Shown here one piece after another: positions 62,803-64,000 of a stretch of DNA of 64,000 nucleotides. How positions within the stretch are numbered: the stretch's first letter is position 1; each line of letters begins with the position of its first letter. The translations under genes and the position numbers were made by a program. Below the pieces are notes generated by a model. The model saw only the letters and a list, made by a program, of their open reading frames with translations, did no database searches and was not told the DNA's origin. The stretch is from the NCBI RefSeq assembly GCF_000429325.1, contig NZ_AUBQ01000004.1:186001-250000 (forward strand), in the 5' to 3' direction. This DNA is from Fundidesulfovibrio putealis DSM 16056 (lineage in GTDB: Bacteria; Desulfobacterota; Desulfovibrionia; Desulfovibrionales; Desulfovibrionaceae).

Positions 62803-63681
62803 TTAACCTTCCTTGAGGTAGACGATGGCTCCCGGGTAGTGCTTGGGCTTGAACGCTCGGGAAATGTTGTGCAACGACTCGGAATGGCCGATCAGCATGA
62901 ATCCGCCGGGCATAAGATTGTCGTAGAAGGAACCGATGACGTTCTTCTTCATCTCATCATCGAAGTAGATGATGACGTTGCGGCAGAAAACTATCTGTGA
63001 ACGGTCGACGCGTTTGAGCATCGCCTTGTCGCTCAAGTTTATCTGGCCGAAATTCACCAGACGTTTGACTTCCGGCTTCACCTTGAACTTGTCTTCCTCT
63101 TGAGTGAAGTACTTGGCGACGATTTCCTTGGGGGTGGTCCGCAGGGTGTAGTCGTTGTAGACGCCGCGCCGTGCCGAGGTCAGCACCGCTTCGGACAGGT
63201 CGTTGGCAGTGATCTTTATGTCCCAGGAGGCGATCTCGGATTTGAGAACCTCATGCAGGATGATGGCGATGGTGTAGGGTTCCTCGCCAGTGGAGCACCC
63301 GGCCGACCAGATGCGCAGTTTCCTGGCGCCCAGCTTGCGCTGCTTTTCTATCACCTCGCTCACCACGTTGTTCTGAAATACAGCCAGCTGAGGCGGGTTG
63401 CGATAGAAGCTGGTCTCGTTGGTGGTGACCACTTCGAAAAGGCGGTTCAACTCCAGGCGTTTGCTCGGGTCGTACTGAAGAAAGTGGTAGTACTCGGCAA
63501 AGCTCTTGAGGTTCAGCTCCTTGAGCCTGTTGGCCAGCCTGTTCTCCAGCAGGTACTTGCGGTTGTCCGCGATGTAAATGCCGGACTGCTGGTAGATGTA
63601 GTCCCGCAGTTGCACGAACTCGGAATCCGCGATTTTGAGTTCTTTGCGCAGGGATATGGTCTTTGAAAAAAGCGAGGACAT
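62803..63681 (-). CDS. cheR: CheR-type protein-glutamate O-methyltransferase
   Basis: Methylates glutamates of chemoreceptors with S-adenosylmethionine. The 292-residue protein has an N-terminal helical domain (about 20-75) and the catalytic domain with the SAM motif WSAGCSTGEEPYTIA and the QIVFCRNVIIYFD block. The C-terminal beta-subdomain is complete. No cheB is nearby. The start directly follows the HEAT gene stop (TAA, ATG). Confidence 0.95.
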   Translation of the reverse strand: MSSLFSKTISLRKELKIADSEFVQLRDYIYQQSGIYIADNRKYLLENRLANRLKELNLKSFAEYYHFLQYDPSKRLELNRLFEVVTTNETSFYRNPPQLAVFQNNVVSEVIEKQRKLGARKLRIWSAGCSTGEEPYTIAIILHEVLKSEIASWDIKITANDLSEAVLTSARRGVYNDYTLRTTPKEIVAKYFTQEEDKFKVKPEVKRLVNFGQINLSDKAMLKRVDRSQIVFCRNVIIYFDDEMKKNVIGSFYDNLMPGGFMLIGHSESLHNISRAFKPKHYPGAIVYLKEG

Positions 63682-64000
63682 TTAGTTATCCTCTCCGTGC
63701 TCTTCTTGAATTTTGGAAATGGCTGCTTCAGCCGCTTCCGCAAGCTCCTGATCCTCGGCATTGAGGATTTCCAGGAGCGCCCGGAAGGAGACTTTGCCGC
63801 CGATGTCGCCCATGGTCTCGATGACCTTCAAGGCGACGAGCTTGTTGGGGCTGTCCAATAGGCCCACCAGATCCGGGATGGCCTCTTTCGCGCTGCGCAT
63901 GGCCAAAGCTTCCATGGCGCGGATTTTGACCCAGTCGTCGGAATCGTTCAAAGCCTGGATGAGGTATTTCGTGCCTCCTCCGAGGGAGCAGTGCTGCCCG
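63682..64000 (-). CDS. HEAT-repeat protein, 5' end missing
   Basis: Only the C-terminal about 105 residues are in the window; the frame is open to the window edge. Repeats of about 31 residues are visible (WVKIRAMEALAMRSAKEAIPDLVGLL; NKLVALKVIETMGDIGG), typical of HEAT/PBS-lyase-type scaffold proteins. It is the first gene seen of the chemosensory operon and may act as a scaffold or regulator there. A start codon TTG 63951 in the frame is only internal. Confidence 0.8.
   Translation of the reverse strand, partial: GQHCSLGGGTKYLIQALNDSDDWVKIRAMEALAMRSAKEAIPDLVGLLDSPNKLVALKVIETMGDIGGKVSFRALLEILNAEDQELAEAAEAAISKIQEEHGEDN

Overview
The window looks like a chromosomal stretch of a Desulfovibrionales bacterium (sulfate-reducing, formerly Deltaproteobacteria). 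The evidence is high GC, a desulfoferrodoxin-ferritin cluster, a PxxKW cysteine-rich protein, a fused pyruvate/2-oxoacid:ferredoxin-type oxidoreductase, citramalate synthase, and the order rpoN-hpf-ptsN-rapZ-mannose PTS-Mn pyrophosphatase, which I recall from Desulfovibrio-type genomes. The species cannot be fixed from the sequence alone. I see no tRNA, rRNA, CRISPR array, complete insertion sequence or prophage; nearly all of it is ordinary core genome.

Layout. 1-6.1 kb (+): end of rpoN, hpf, ptsN, rapZ, PTS EIIA/EIIB/EIIC (EIIC has a broken reading frame at a T9 run) and ppaC. 6.1-9.1 kb (-): a DUF2087 protein, dapA, a UshA-like gene with an in-frame TGA that is most likely selenocysteine, and HU. 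9.1-17.4 kb (-): one long tight operon read as mnmG, membrane PilZ protein, corC, lnt, prfB (with its programmed frameshift), a diguanylate cyclase and an FlhG-like ATPase. 17.5-25.7 kb: M20 peptidase, PxxKW protein, mtaD, two envelope proteins, then apt, mtnP and an esterase. 25.9-41.4 kb: two hybrid histidine kinases flank the operon pdxJ-acpS-nnr-CBS-tsaE-lysC-cimA (-), ugd and a PilZ protein (+), and a large membrane protein. 41.4-48.5 kb: rtcB, a lipoprotein, a 1.2-kb gene graveyard, adenine deaminase, yedF and a pseudouridine synthase. 48.5-55.1 kb (-): hydrolase, DsrE protein, 2-oxoacid oxidoreductase, an oxidative-stress operon and a TauE-type permease. 55.3-57.3 kb (+): three FlgO-family/lipoprotein genes behind a sigma-28-like promoter. 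57.7-64 kb (-): a chemosensory operon HEAT-cheR-parA-cheW-cheY-cheA.

Functional themes: (i) c-di-GMP and motility (diguanylate cyclase, two PilZ proteins, FlhG-like ATPase, FlgO-type proteins, Che cluster with ParA); (ii) purine and methylthioadenosine salvage (mtaD, mtnP, apt, ade); (iii) selenium (UshA-like selenoprotein candidate and the selenium-associated protein YedF); (iv) oxygen and superoxide defence (dfx, ferritin, ferritin-like protein).

The most notable items are the selenocysteine TGA with a hairpin just behind it, the EIIC frame break at a homopolymer, a pair of 39-nt hairpin repeats with a compensatory base change, decayed fragments of an adenine deaminase and of a PEP-CTERM surface protein, and a CheA with three HPt-like modules of which one has lost its histidine.
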